Source of the DNA: Pomacea canaliculata
Taxonomy: Eukaryota > Mollusca > Gastropoda > Architaenioglossa > Ampullariidae
NCBI RefSeq assembly: GCF_003073045.1
Contig: NC_037596.1
Coordinates: 8,327,416 to 8,391,415 of the forward strand
DNA length: 64,000 nucleotides
Direction of reading: 5' to 3'
Positions 50,425-63,146 of this stretch are shown in pieces. Both the position numbers and the translations under genes were made by a program. Every line of letters starts with the position of its first letter. Position 1 is the stretch's first letter. Under the pieces are notes generated by a model. That model ran no database searches. It was not told where the DNA came from and saw nothing but the letters and a program-made list of their open reading frames with translations.

Positions 50425-53400
50425 CTGCAAACATTAAGCAAAGATAAACGTTAAAAAAAATACATAACAAAACTATACATTAAGTAAGAAACAGCAATCT
50501 CAACAAGAATTCAAGGGGAACAACGTTAACCTACTTGTTTTCTCTGCAATCTCTGGAGTATAGTGCTGATAAAAAAAATACTCCATGGAAACAAATAAGT
50601 AAGAATACAGTTGACTCACTAAATGAATCTTTTCTTGAGACGAGTTTTTAAAATTCTGATAATTATTATATAGTGACAATTACTGTGAGTTGTCTCCCTT
50701 CCTGAGGTCTGGAATAGACCTGCGTAGTGATGCTCTTGGGAGTCTTTGTACCCGTCATCTGACTTTTGTTTAGGTCCACCTGAAACACGAAAGTGTCTCA
50801 CGTTTACAGGCTAGTTCAAGAGTGCAGAAAAATGTTCACCTAGCAGCAAAATCCTTGTTATATTATAATAATAATGAAAGATGTATTTCTTATATGTTTA
50901 TGACTTTAATGGCAATATACCTATTGATTAGCAATGACATTTTGATGCCATATTCTACACATATACCTATAATCTAACAAGAAAACTTCTTTTCTAAACA
51001 AATTTAATGTGCTAGACATAGAATTTTAAACATTAGTCTTTAGTTTAACGTAATAGTAATTACAACAGCTTTAGCAACGTAATATTGTAATTTTTAAATT
51101 TTGGTATGAAGGATTTTTGTAGCAGAAACAATGCTTTCGTAATGATACGTTGAAATGTAGTATTTGTGTAGAGATGTGGTTATTCAGACTCGAATACTGT
51201 AGATGGACACGTATTCTGTATCACCTACCTGTTGCACGACGTCTGCGAATCCACAGGACGACCAGCACCGAACACACCAGTAGCACCAACACACCAACGG
51301 TGACACCGACACTGGTGCCAACACTCTGCGCCATGGTGCTCCGCGCCATTTCGACAGAACAATCTACAGAAGAATCAGTATTTCATTTGGTTGCTATCTT
51401 TTGGAGTTTTAAAAGCTTGCTTAAAAGTTAAAATTATACATGAAAGACAACTGTTCGATGAATAAACAGAGATTAAGCAAAAACAAAAAAATGAAAATTA
51501 GCTAGAAAATAAGTTGTCTACAAACAATGTCTAAGAAACTAAATATAAGACATAGACTTGCTGGATTTTACAAAGAAATGCAATTTTAGATGTTCTGCCA
51601 ACAGACCTGAGACTGTGACCCTCGCAGTGGCACTGGCATTATGTCCGTTATTGGAGGGATTCGTGACCGTGCACGTGACCTCCTTCCCGTCATCCTCCGC
51701 GCCACGTGATCTAAACGTGCACACGGCACCTCGCTGACCTTGACACAGTCCACCCCACTGCATCATGCCAGGTGTGAAGGGTTTGATGTCGTCCACAGTG
51801 CAGGTCGCCGTGACCAAGCAGTTTTCAGACTCCACCTGAATGCTCACATCATTTGGACCATCTACAAAAGAACATTTTTGTTCTCCTTTAGAACGTCTTT
51901 AACTCTTCACAGAAGTAAATAGTCGGCATCAAATATTAGGTCAGAACTCTTTAAAGTGACTCTTGTCAGAAAGTTCAAGTTGAGAAACTAAATGTTATAA
52001 TCAGGAAATTATTGAGATTACGACGATACGTGATTGCGAACAGGTCTACATGCATTACGAAGACAAATAAAACGAAAGATTAAAGGAAATTTTTCAATGT
52101 GCCCTCATCTATAGTGACACTAAATGAGTTAAATAGTAAAATCAGGAGTGCTTTAGAATAAGAGTGTATTTATTTTTTAAATCTCAACGAGCTATTATTT
52201 TTACTGCTCGTCTGTATTAACTGCGTTTCTTTTGTTGCAAATGTTTTCGGACAATTAAGAGAGAAAACTATTCCCTGGATAGAAGCGTGGATTACTCACA
52301 CGCTACGTTGTCCGTCACAACCACGTGGTGCTTGACCACCCAGTTCAGCTGACACGTGACTTGCAGGCCATCATGCGTACGGTTTAAGCGATTTGTGGGA
52401 AACTGCAGCTGTGTGACGCCATCTTGGCCAGATGCTATGACGTCATTTCCTACAAGCCACATCAGTCGGCCGGGCGGCGTCCCAAGTGACGTAGTGCTGC
52501 ACTGACAGCTGATGGGACCCACTTCCGGTACATAGGTCAGGCGACAGTTTGTGCTGGGTGGCGAAGGCTCTGATATTTTAATGTAGCCTGATTGCATGGG
52601 ACATACCAAAAACAGTGTCACATATTTCAAACCAAAACATTTTTTACAAGTTGACAGTTCTAGCACTTTTGGTGGTTTGTTGATTTTACTTAGTACAGTA
52701 TACTTTATCGCTTTACTGAAAGTGTTAGATACAGATGCACTCGTCACAACTACCAGTATCGCTAATAACAACAGAATGTTTCCAACATCTTCAGCAGAAG
52801 GTCCCCTCAGTTAAAATTGCAAAATTCTATCTTGTACTTCTGGCTCTGCACGAATTTCAGTATGAACACCAACTCTGCAGTCAGCTCACAATATTTGTTC
52901 TTTAAATTGTTGGCAACGATGAATCAAAGGTAAAATTAATGCGACGATAAAAGGGTATGTTATATTCAGACCTTTTAAATAGAAGTTTGATTATTACCTG
53001 CTTACTGGGCAGCTCTTGTAGTGTACAAACGATCTCATAACTGAACTTTTCGAGGTTAATCACTGATGAAACACAACTTAAGATACCCTGTGCACGCTGT
53101 ACTTGTGGAAATCATCACACGCATCTTACAACTCATAAACGAACTATCTTACAGCTCGTTAACCGATACAAAACATGAACAGACTGACACGTGTCTTCTC
53201 ATTTTAGAAATCAAAGAACTAAATCAGCTCACGGAAACAATACTTTTTTCAGATTTCAAAAAATAAGACATCATAAGAACTACATCCCTAGCACAGCATC
53301 TCCAGAGTAGTAAAATGTAATCTAGTTGGCTTAAATCAGAGCCAGTCAGTAATATCCATTACTTCCACACAAGTGAGACTCATCCTTGAAAACCTGCGAT

Positions 53401-56400
53401 GATTTATGGAACTGTATTTCAGTAGGCACACTACGAAATGGCGGCGTTTGATAAAGACAATGGTTGTTGAGTATGTGCTCTTCATTGCTGTTGACTTTTC
53501 GTGGGCTGGAGTTTTACTCGTATTAAGCATGGAGTTTGGTAGATAATAAAAATAAACTCGTTGCATTGGCTGAACAAGGATGAACCTAATCGACTTGACG
53601 CCAATCCCATTGAAATGAATGTGGTTAACAATATGGTTAAATTGTGTTTGTCTGCTGCCAGCTTAATCCTTACACTTCTTTCAGATCTCATATATTTATT
53701 ACATGGGAGTTTCATCGTAACGAAGTAAAGTAATCTGCCATAAACATCAAACAAAACAGCAAGAAGTGGCCAACAATAAAGGCTCGAACTTCAGCAAGGA
53801 CAACACCAAACTACAAGCCCCGAGATGAACATTTCTAAGGTTACTGCAGTAGAATATCACACAAAGCTCTCACAGAAAGACTTTGAACTCTTCATGAAAA
53901 AAAAATTGCTTTCAATGGGGGTCATAAAACTCATCCTGGAAGCTGAGATATTCAGAGAGTTGTATGACTCGGAAAAAAATTCCCGTTGGCAATAACTGGG
54001 TCTAGAGGCGCTTATTCTGAGTAGAAGTGTTGAGCATGAGCCAATGTATGTGCTTTAAAATAATGACTGAACTCGAAGAAACTTTTAGAATGACCTTATA
54101 TTGATAGTTCACACAAACTAAATAATTTCTTCGAGGTCTGTCATCTTTGTGGTTTGCTTTTAAATATATCTTCGGCGACAGCACAGTAAAAAGGTGGGAG
54201 GGGGTTGTTTTGTTTTGTTTTTGTTTTTTGTTGGTTGTTGTTTTTGTTTTTTGTTTTTGTTTTGTTTTGTTTTGTTTTTCTCGCTTGCAGCTTTTACTCT
54301 CGTCAGTAGAGGCTAATGGTTTGTTAGTATTTCACAGATCACAGACTGGTTTCGTTACAAAAATTATCTCGTTACCTCATTCTTTACTCCCTTACCTCTA
54401 ATCTTGGGATGAATTCTCAGATCTGTAGGTCCACTGGGGACAATGTCACCAGTGTAATAATAGTTACCACCCTTGCTCGGAAAAGACCACGTGACAGTCA
54501 ACGTCCCCCTGTAGTATGTCTGCCCGTCAGTGTATGGTTGAAAGGAAGTTTTGGACACGACAGGTGGTAGTCGGAAAACATATTGTCTGTATTCATACAT
54601 CTGAAATGCATAATTTCACAACTTAAGTATATGTAAACTGTGGTGGAATCAATAAAAATTAAAACTGTTCATTATAATAATAAAGTTGTTTGGGTTTTTT
54701 TGCAGGTGGTGTTGAATTCATTCTTAGTAATAATAGCAGATTATTCCGAAGACACTTAAAAAAATGGAGAGGGAGACAAAATGAACGGGAGAGAAAACAC
54801 TCATAATCATTGAACTTTACTTCCAATAACAGTAATACCTGTGTAGAGTACTCTTTTATGTCAACATAATAAAATTCCATCGCAGAGAAAACCTTTTGAG
54901 TTGAAAACACAGCAGTTAGCGTCCAGTCTTGGAGATTCGTTGTCACACTGACATCGTCGACTTGAAAGGGATCTGGTGTTTAAAAAAGACAATATTGTTA
55001 TTTGCATTCTTTAATCATAGAAAGAACAAAGTCCACTGCGATTACTTTAAGTCAATAAAAAATAAAATTCCCTCAAAATTTTTATAATTTGGACACAAAT
55101 TACAGTTAAGGATTTGCCACACTTATTCCTGGGAACAAGAGCAGGTACAGCGCTATTTATAGAACAACATTGTTGACACTATGCATTAAGTAATCACACA
55201 ACCGATAAACATAGATATTCAAAGAAGTGTTAATATGTCAGTCAGAACTTTGGTTACATCCACACCATTAGTCGATCCCCACCATCTATGGTAGGAATAT
55301 TTGTTCTGATTTTGAAAAGGGCAGAGGCTACGTTAGTTAAGTCTACTTTGCTCGGAGGCGTGTTCATTTTGTATAGTTATTTTCTGGGTTCAGAGATGTT
55401 ACTTATAAAGTAATGTTAAGGAAAAACTTGCACATGCAACTTACACTCAAAGTCATATTTTGAATCCCCAGTGAGAGTGAAAGAGAGAGGGGAAGCAGAC
55501 GACGAGGAAGAAAGCGAAAGAGAGAGATGAAAGAAAAAGAAGCTCTGTGGTAAGTGAAAATATTCAATGTAACGCAGATAACTGAAGAAGCTTCAATATA
55601 TTTACAGTGTAAAGTTGTTTCCTTCACAAATTTGAGAATATAGAAGACAGATGAGAATAGACACAAACCTAAATTCCTAACAAACATTTTCGTGAACACA
55701 AATATCCTGGGAGACAAATAATATCCTGGCAAAACTTACACACGATGTCATGGGTGCAGTTATCAGACAACGTGGTGCCGTTACTAAAGAGTTCTGAGCA
55801 CACCAGCGTGCCCGCCATTTCCCTGGTAGCATTAAAATAAATGTAGCTGTAGGTGTAGTAGTTTCTACTTATGCCGGTGACCGTTGGATGCAGTGACACA
55901 CAAGAATAGTTGGCGCTACACGTGCCGAGACTGACGGAAGTTCCAGACAGTGAAATGAAGACCCAGGTGAGTGTAGTGTTGGGAGACAAGCTGCTACACG
56001 AAATATAAGTCGAGCTCAGCTCCCTAAATCTCCTCACACCGTTTTCGCTGCACGCGATGCTCATGCCTTAGAAGAGAAAACAACCACAAGACAATAATAC
56101 CATATATTGACTAACAGGACTCAACCCACTAAAAAGTAAGGCGATCATAGGTATCATGAGAATCTTCATTATAAAAATTACTACATTTTTATTGTTGCTC
56201 GGGGTTGGCTGCAATATAGAGCATGAAACGTTATTCAAGTCATCAGCTTATATATATATATCGACGATGATCAGCCACAAATCATTGCTCCCACCCATGA
56301 GAGTGATGCCTACTAACAGACTGAAGAAAGAAAATATACCTGGCAAGAACAACACTGATGTGAATATGGTAGTTAATGGTAAGTTTATTTAGAGGTCAAT

Positions 56401-57300
56401 TTTTAAAATGTAACAATAATCAAGAAGGGAGCCAGGCTAGTATAACATGTGTCGAGAAGTGATGACCCCACTCCCCTGGATTTTTCAAGTTAACGCTGAA
56501 TGACATTAAATAACAGAAAGAGTCTCATACCATTCAATGGCAAGATTGTGTTTATGCGTAGTCTAGTAAACTGTAAATGTTTACATATCGTTAAAATCTG
56601 TGAATAACTCAAATCGAAACCTGTCAACAGGGGAGAACAGTACATGTAATAGTGTTTGTTTATTCATACTGAAGTGAAAGTCAACGAGAGCATTCTGAGT
56701 AATGATGGTTATTGCCCTTCCTGAACTGTACACAGAAATGAAAGAGAAAAAAAGGAACAAAAAGTTATGTCATGATTAAAGTAATTCATTGTCGATGAAA
56801 CGCTTATTAACGTACCATATTATCACATTATTTGTAAAACTTATGACAGTTGCTTACAAGCATTGTAACTGAACTAAAGGCTCTGGTGTCACTAAGTGTG
56901 GATACTATAAGTGACAGTACACTGCACAACATCGACAATGTTACCTACATATGATCTATAAATAGTTCTTTCTCAGTTGTCTGCATAATTTGAAGTCAGT
57001 CATAATCAGTATAATTTGATGTGGCTACACAACAGCTACAACAGGAACGGTAGCAAATATAGAAACCACAGGTAGGTATGATGGTGATTGTGTGGATGTT
57101 TCAACAAAGAGACGAGCTTCATATCTGCTACTAAGGTAGCTCAATGTTACTAAATGTTCCTTCATGGGTGGTGATTGTCCGATGGGAGATATTGTAAAAG
57201 AACTGCATTAATATAAAATATTGTACTTACCGTCTGCCTTTTGATAGGTGATCACAAGTAACACAAGTGTTATTGCCACGGGCGTGGTTACCAGCGCCAT
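50354..57300 (-). CDS. Gene E: four-Ig-domain receptor with YAGL and YQNV tail
   Basis: Exons: signal 57,231-57,300 (MALVTTPVAITLVLLVITYQ), Ig1 55,740-56,066, Ig2a 54,839-54,972, Ig2b 54,396-54,600, Ig3 52,300-52,587, Ig4 51,607-51,861, transmembrane 51,229-51,363, tail 50,684-50,779 and terminal 50,354-50,424. All are open and phase-compatible. Ig1 has FNATREMAGTLVCSELFSNG. Ig3 has NRTHDGLQVTCQLNWVV. Ig4 has WGGLCQGQRGAVC and EDDGKEVTC. The helix is VGVLVLLVCSVLVVLW followed by IRRRR. The tail has HHYAGLFQTSGRE and SYYQNVQLP. SYYQNV fits the ITIM consensus (S/I/V/L-x-Y-x-x-I/V/L) as well as YxN. This is the most complete minus-strand member and is likely functional. Confidence 0.8.
50535..50565 (-). 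CDS. Candidate 31-nt microexon of gene E
   Basis: It is flanked by TTTTTTTATCAG and the donor GTAGGT, and conserved with the same borders in F (59,923-59,953). At 31 nt it shifts the frame; including it would add about ten residues (LYSRDCREN) and then a stop at the terminal exon, removing YQNV. It may be an optional tail switch or a decoy. Confidence 0.35.
50684..50779 (-). CDS. Gene E first tail exon with YAGL
   Basis: 96 nt, acceptor GTGTTTCAG, donor GTAATT. It encodes GPKQKSDDGYKDSQEHHYAG then LFQTSGRETTH. The donor was chosen because it gives the same 96-nt length and phase as D and B. Confidence 0.62.
54207..54281. repeat. TTTTG-rich low-complexity run
   Basis: An irregular GTTTT/GTTTTT array downstream of the Ig2b exon of gene E. 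It is largely missing at the matching place in F (62,440-62,470). Confidence 0.75.
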
Positions 57301-57304
57301 GTTT

Positions 57305-59080
57305 ACCAGGAGTTACTTATAAACACCCTGCTCCAGGTAACTGGTTTGAGTTTTACTGCAAGGTGTTTCCCCCTGTTTCGATATCTTTTTTTTTATTTTT
57401 GCGACGTGTTTAACTGTTGGAGTACATACCCCGGGACGTAAGGAGGACCAAGCTTGAGTCTGCACCTCAACACCTGTGGTAGGGAGGAGTGTGAGTGTGT
57501 GTAGAGCTGGGGCTTACACCACGCTCCACTAGGCAGAAGGCTGGAACTTGAATCCACCTGACATGTCTGCCCTTGTCAACGTCAGTCACTCGATCACATC
57601 CTAGTTTCTTTGTTCGTGAAGCTTGTAAAACCGCCAGGGCTGTTGCTGTTTAGCTAATTTGCAATCCCTGTACGATGCTCAGATTACATGTTCCTGGTTC
57701 TTTGTTGGTGATCGCGTGACACACACACACACACAGAAAACACACACAAAAACCCACATACACAGAAAACACACACACACACACATCTAAAAACACAAAC
57801 GAGTGGGTGTACAGACTGAACAGTGTAAGCATGGACACGGCTCTCAGTTATAACAAGTTGGTGTTTGTGTTGCGTATCACAATAATGATGAGTGGATTGC
57901 TCTTTGTTATGATTTTCGTGTATCAGTGTGTGACAATGACACGAGTATTGCGCTGACTGATTAGTAATCACTAAAATAAAGCACGAGGTATCCTTGGACA
58001 CGATACACTGAATACCTCTTCAGTCCTGGTTCAATCTCAATGTTTCTACACACAATTCAAGAAATCTTGTGCGAAAATGTATTGCCTGTAAACCGGGAAA
58101 AAATGATGTAACTTAGCTTTATGTGAGGGAGGTAGCTAGTATGTAAATTGTTTATCCACCAATCCACGCTCGGACGCTAATGTTGCCAGTGGCAGACAGA
58201 ACAAAGCAAGTGCACATGCCTACAACTTACACATGAATGAGCCAGTAGATGTATTAATTAAGTATATGACAAGATGAGTCAGTAGGGATGTCTTGCAGTG
58301 TATGTTGGCATGATGCAGGACTTCTAATTAATCCTCTATCATCAGAGTCAAATTATTTTCCACCTCGATACAGTTCACAACTTCTTCAGCAGAAAATATC
58401 AAGTGACTAATACTATGCACCTTGCAACTTGTCCAGACTGGAATCGTAGTTTACAAGATTGGAGAAATCACAGCTAGGTGAAAAGAAACCCACTCCATTT
58501 ATATTTTTGTATTTCTGTGTTTCTACTGCAGCCTCGCACTGACGTCCGTCGGTTGGTTATATCTCCCCTAAATATTTCCATCACTCTTTTCAATGTCGTC
58601 TACCAGCATTATTTACAACCAACTCTCAGCAAATGCTAAACAGTGTGGACAGTTTTCTGCATAGTGCCCTGAAAATTAAGGATCACTCAAACATTTTTGT
58701 TGCCTTATGTGTTCTTTGCTTCTGTAACTGCTAATTTTATTATGCATGTGCTGCCGTAATGTTTTGAAATGAACAGATTTCTGCAAACTGGAACTTGATA
58801 CCAGTAAATGTAAATTCATTTATGTATCTATTGTTTATAAATATACTTTCTTTGTGGTTGTCAGTATGGCTTACTCTTTTCTGGTTTCTCCCTCGATGTA
58901 AACTTTACCAGCCTTCTAAAGTTAGTCATCTATATCATTCCAGCTCGCTGGTGAATGTCTCCGTAGTCACAACGTGAATAAGACGTAGGAGAGTATTCAT
59001 CACTCATTCATACTCACTTCACCTTGTAGTTGTTAACACTAAACACATCAGCAATCAACTGTCAAGCATGAACGCGCACC
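57305..59080. other. E-F spacer carrying a copied piece of a gene G intron
   Basis: It includes the gene E upstream region and a CA-rich microsatellite (about 57,719-57,786). Segments at about 58,042-58,127 and 58,645-58,880 match the gene G intron at about 47,433-47,510 and 47,548-47,765. The G tail exons are not present in this copy. About 0.5 kb (58,127-58,645) is inserted relative to G. Confidence 0.7.
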
Positions 59081-59742
59081 TATATATAAATATAACAAAT
59101 AGGCTTTAACACATTTGGTAATTTAAAGCTCCAATGTTCTCAATTAGTTCTTTCTTTTCTTTCTCCAATGACTAATAAGCATAAATCAGGAAGAGTCTCA
59201 AATTAATTATTTATCACAATCTAAAACAATGCTGATTGAATAAAACGCGACTTTTCTGTACATCAAATCCAAAAGAATACAATTATGTCCTCACTGTAAC
59301 AGAAAAACCTGCATAGTATGTACAACACTCATAATAATCCAGCTTTCTAACAGTTTATAAAGCGGTCTTCTCTGTTTGCAGGGCTAGCTGTCGGGGGGAT
59401 TCCTATGTAGGTTTCCTCTCTCCTCCCTCTTTAGCCTTATAGTACAAAATTTCTTCTAGGCGGAATGGCACCACTGCCACTGCGCCGAGTCACAATGTAA
59501 ACTTCGGTATATTTTTAGATAAATATTAAAAAGAAATGAAAGAATACAGTGATACGGTGATTTAATGGGTGGGTCGAAAAATACAATGTTTTTCTGGTCT
59601 TTTATCTTCTCTAGCTATCTTGGTCTGCTATTCATAAGTTAAAGTTGAGCAAACAATATATTTATACACAAAATCTAGACTACAAAAAATATGTTGTTAT
59701 GTGTTGGTGTTGGATGAAACAATAATATATTTAAACATTAAC

Positions 59743-62700
59743 TTAAGGAAGTTGAACATTTTGATAGTAGCTAGTGTCAGAACCAGGGTGAGGCGCGTTG
59801 TCTTCCACGTTACCTGCAAACATTAAGCAAGATAAACGTTAAAAAAAATACATAACAAAACAATACATAAAGTAAGAAACAGCAATCTCAACAAGAATTC
59901 AAGGGGAACAACTCTAACCTACTTGTTTTCTCTGCAATCTTTGGTGCATGGCGCTGATAAAAAAAAGTGCGCCATGGAAACAAATAAGTGAGAATACAGT
60001 TGACTCACTAAATGAATCTTTTTTTGAGACGAGTTTTTAAAAATCTGATAATCAGTATATAGTGACAATTACTTTGAATTATCTCCCTTCCTGAGGTCTG
60101 GAATAGACCTGCGTAGTAGTGCTCTTGGGAATCTGACAACTGACTTTTGTTTAGGTCCACCTGAAACACGAAAGTGTCTCCCGTTTACACGCGTGTTCAA
60201 AAGTGCAGAAAAATATTCACCTAGTAGTTTTATTTAAAATGTTTATTATAATTTAATAATGAAATATGTGTTTCTTGTATGCTTATGACTGACAATATAC
60301 TTTAATGATTAGCAATAAAATTTTGATTCCAAATTCTACACATACACTTATACTCTAACAAGAAAACGCATTTTCAAAAAAACATTTGAGGTGCTAGACA
60401 TAGAATTTCAAACATTAGTTTTTAGTAATAGTAATTTCAAGAGCTGTTGTAATGTTTTATTTTTGGTAAGAAAGCCTTTGTAACAGAAGCAATGGTTTCG
60501 TAAGGATACTTTGAAATGTAGTATTTGTGTAGATGTGTGGTTATTCAGACTCGAATACTGTAGGTGGACACGTATTCTTTATCACCGACCTGTTGCACGA
60601 CGTCTGCAAATCCACAGGACGACCAGCACAGAACACACCAGTAGCACCAACACACCAACGGTGACACCGACACTGGTGCCAACACTCTGCGCCATGGTGT
60701 TCCGCGCCATTTTGTCCAAACAGTCTACAACAGAATCAGCATTTCACTTGGTTGTTATCTTTTGGAAGTTTCAAAAGCTTGCTTAAAAGTTAAAAATTAT
60801 ACATGAAAGACAACTGTTCGATGAATAAGCAGAGAATAAACAAAAAAAAAAAAAAATGAAAATTAGCTAGAAAATAAGTTGTCTACAAACAATGTCTAAG
60901 AAACTAGATATAAGATATAGACCTACTGGATTTTACAAGGAAATGCTAATTTTAGATGTTCTGCCAGCAGACCTGAGACTGTGACCCTCGCAGTGGCTTT
61001 AATGTTGTGGCCGTTATTGAAGGGATTCGTGACCGTGCACGTGACCTCCTTCCCGTCATCCTCCGCGCCACGTGATCTAAACGTGCACACGGCACCTCGC
61101 TGACCTTGACACAGTCCACCCCACTGCATCATGCCAGATGTGAAGGGTTTGATGTCGTCCACACTGCAGGTCGCCATGACCAAGCAGTTTTCCGACTCCA
61201 CCTGGATGCTCACATCTTTTGGACCATCTATAAAAGAACATTTTTTATTTTCCTTTAGAACGTCTTTATATCTTCACAGAAGTAAATAGTCGGTTATTAG
61301 GTAAGAACTCTTTAAAGTCACTCTTGTCAGAAAGTTCAAGTGTGTATTTTTTTTATCTAAACGAGCTTTTATTTTACTGCTTGTCGATATTAACTGCGTT
61401 CCCTTTGTTGAAAACATTTCCGATCAATTAATTTTAAATTACCTTGTTTTATTCGAAATGTACATACACAATAGTTGGTTACCTTGGCACCTATCTTAAC
61501 AACAGATTTCCCCCTTTCTGTGTGTGGAGAGTGAGAGAAAACTATTCCCTGGATAGGCGCGTGGGTTACTCACAGGCTACGTTGTCCGTCACGACCACGT
61601 GCTGCTTGACCACCCAGTCCAGCTGACACGTGACTTGCAGGCCATCGTGCGTACGGTTCACGCGGTTCGTGGGAAACTGCAGCTGTGTGACGCCATTCTG
61701 ACCAGATGCTATGACGTCATTTCCTACAAGCCACATCAGTCGGCCGGGGGGCGTCCCAAGCGACGTAGTGCTGCACTGACAGTTGATGGGACCCACTTCC
61801 GGTACATAGGTCAGGCGACAGTTTGTGCTGGGTGGCGAGGGTTCTGATATTTTAATGGAACCTAATTGCATGGGACATAGCAAACACTGTAATATATTTC
61901 AAACGAACAAAAAATTTGACCGAATGTAACTTTTGGTGGTTTATTAATTTGACTTAGTATACTTTATCGCCTTGTAAAATTTACTGAAAGTGTGAGATGC
62001 AGATGCACTCGTCACAACTGCCTGTATCGCTGCTAACAACAGAATGTTTCCAACATCTTCCGCATATATTATCAAAAGTTCTCGTCAGTTAAAATTGCAA
62101 AATTATATCTTGTACTTCTGGCTCTGCACGAATTCCAGTATGAACACCAACTCTGGAGTCAGCTCACAATATTTGCTTTTTAAATTGTTGGCAATGATGA
62201 ATCAAAGGTCAAACTAATGCGACGATAAAAGGGTTTGTAATATTTAGACCTTTTAAATAGAAGTTTGATTATTACCTTCCATCTGGGCATTTGTGTATGT
62301 GTTTTAAAATAATGACTGAACTCGAGGAAACTTTCAGAGTGATCCTATACTGATTGTTCAAACAAACTAAATAATTTCGAAATAAGTCATCTTTACTGTG
62401 TGCTTTTAAAATATATCTTGGAGACAGCACAGTAAAAATATGTTGTTTTGCTTCTTTTAATTTCTGTTACTTACGTCAGTAGAGGCTAATGATTCATAAG
62501 TATTTCATAGACTAGTTTCGTTACGAAGTAATCTCGTTAACTCATTCTTCACTCCCTTACCTCTAATCTTGGGATGAATTCTCATATTCGTCGGTCCATC
62601 AGGGACAATGTCGCCAGTGTAATAATAGTTACCACCCTTGCTCGGAAAAGACCACGTGACAGCCAACGTCCCCCTGTAGTATGTCTGCCCGTCAGTGTAT

Positions 62701-63146
62701 GGTTGAAATGAAGTTTTAGACACGACAGGTGGTAGTCGGGAAAAATATTGATATTGTCCGGATTCATGCATCTGAAATACATAATCTCAGACTTAAGTAT
62801 ATATCAGTTGTAGTAGAATCAATGAAAATTCTTAACTGTTCATTATAATAATATAGAAAGCTGTATTTTGTTTGTGTTAGGTGCTGAATTAATTTTTAAT
62901 AATACGAGCAGATTATTCCGAAGACACATGTAGAAAGAAGGAGATGGAGATAAAATAAACGGGAGAGATAACACTCATAATCATTGAACTTTACTTCAAA
63001 TAACAGTAATACCTGTGTAGAGTACTCTTTTATGTCAACATAATAAAGGTCCATCGCAGAGAAAACCTTTTGAGTTGAAAACACAGCAGTTAGCGTCCAG
63101 TCCTGGAGATTTGTTATCACACTGACATCGTCGAATTGAAAGGGAT
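59743..63146 (-). CDS. Gene F: four-Ig receptor, recent paralogue of E, 5' part beyond the window, tail frame-shifted
   Basis: Visible exons: Ig2a 63,013-63,146, Ig2b 62,561-62,771, Ig3 61,574-61,861, Ig4 60,973-61,227, transmembrane 60,590-60,724, tail 60,073-60,160, terminal 59,743-59,813. Lengths equal those of E except Ig2b (+6 nt) and the first tail exon (88 rather than 96 nt). The 8-bp loss shifts the tail into FPRALLRRSIPDLRKGDNSK and a stop, so the YAGL motif and the downstream YQNV exon are not translated in frame. The anchor reads VLWICRRR where E has VLWIRRRR, and the donor after it is GTCGGT. The signal and Ig1 exons must lie right of 64,000. It could act as a receptor with a short, non-signalling tail. 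Confidence 0.75.
60073..60160 (-). CDS. Gene F first tail exon with 8-bp deletion
   Basis: Compared with E, GATGACGGGTACAAAGAC is shortened to about 10 nt just before CCCAAGAGCA. After this the sequence for EHYYAGLFQ is still present but in another frame. Confidence 0.7.

Noticed and set aside
53336..53754. Overlapping minus-strand frames between Ig3 and Ig2b of gene E
   Set aside because: No family domain, splice-phase fit or counterpart in F; intron sequence.
57650..58001. Cys/Val-rich frames upstream of gene E
   Set aside because: Produced by the CA-rich microsatellite at 57,719-57,786.
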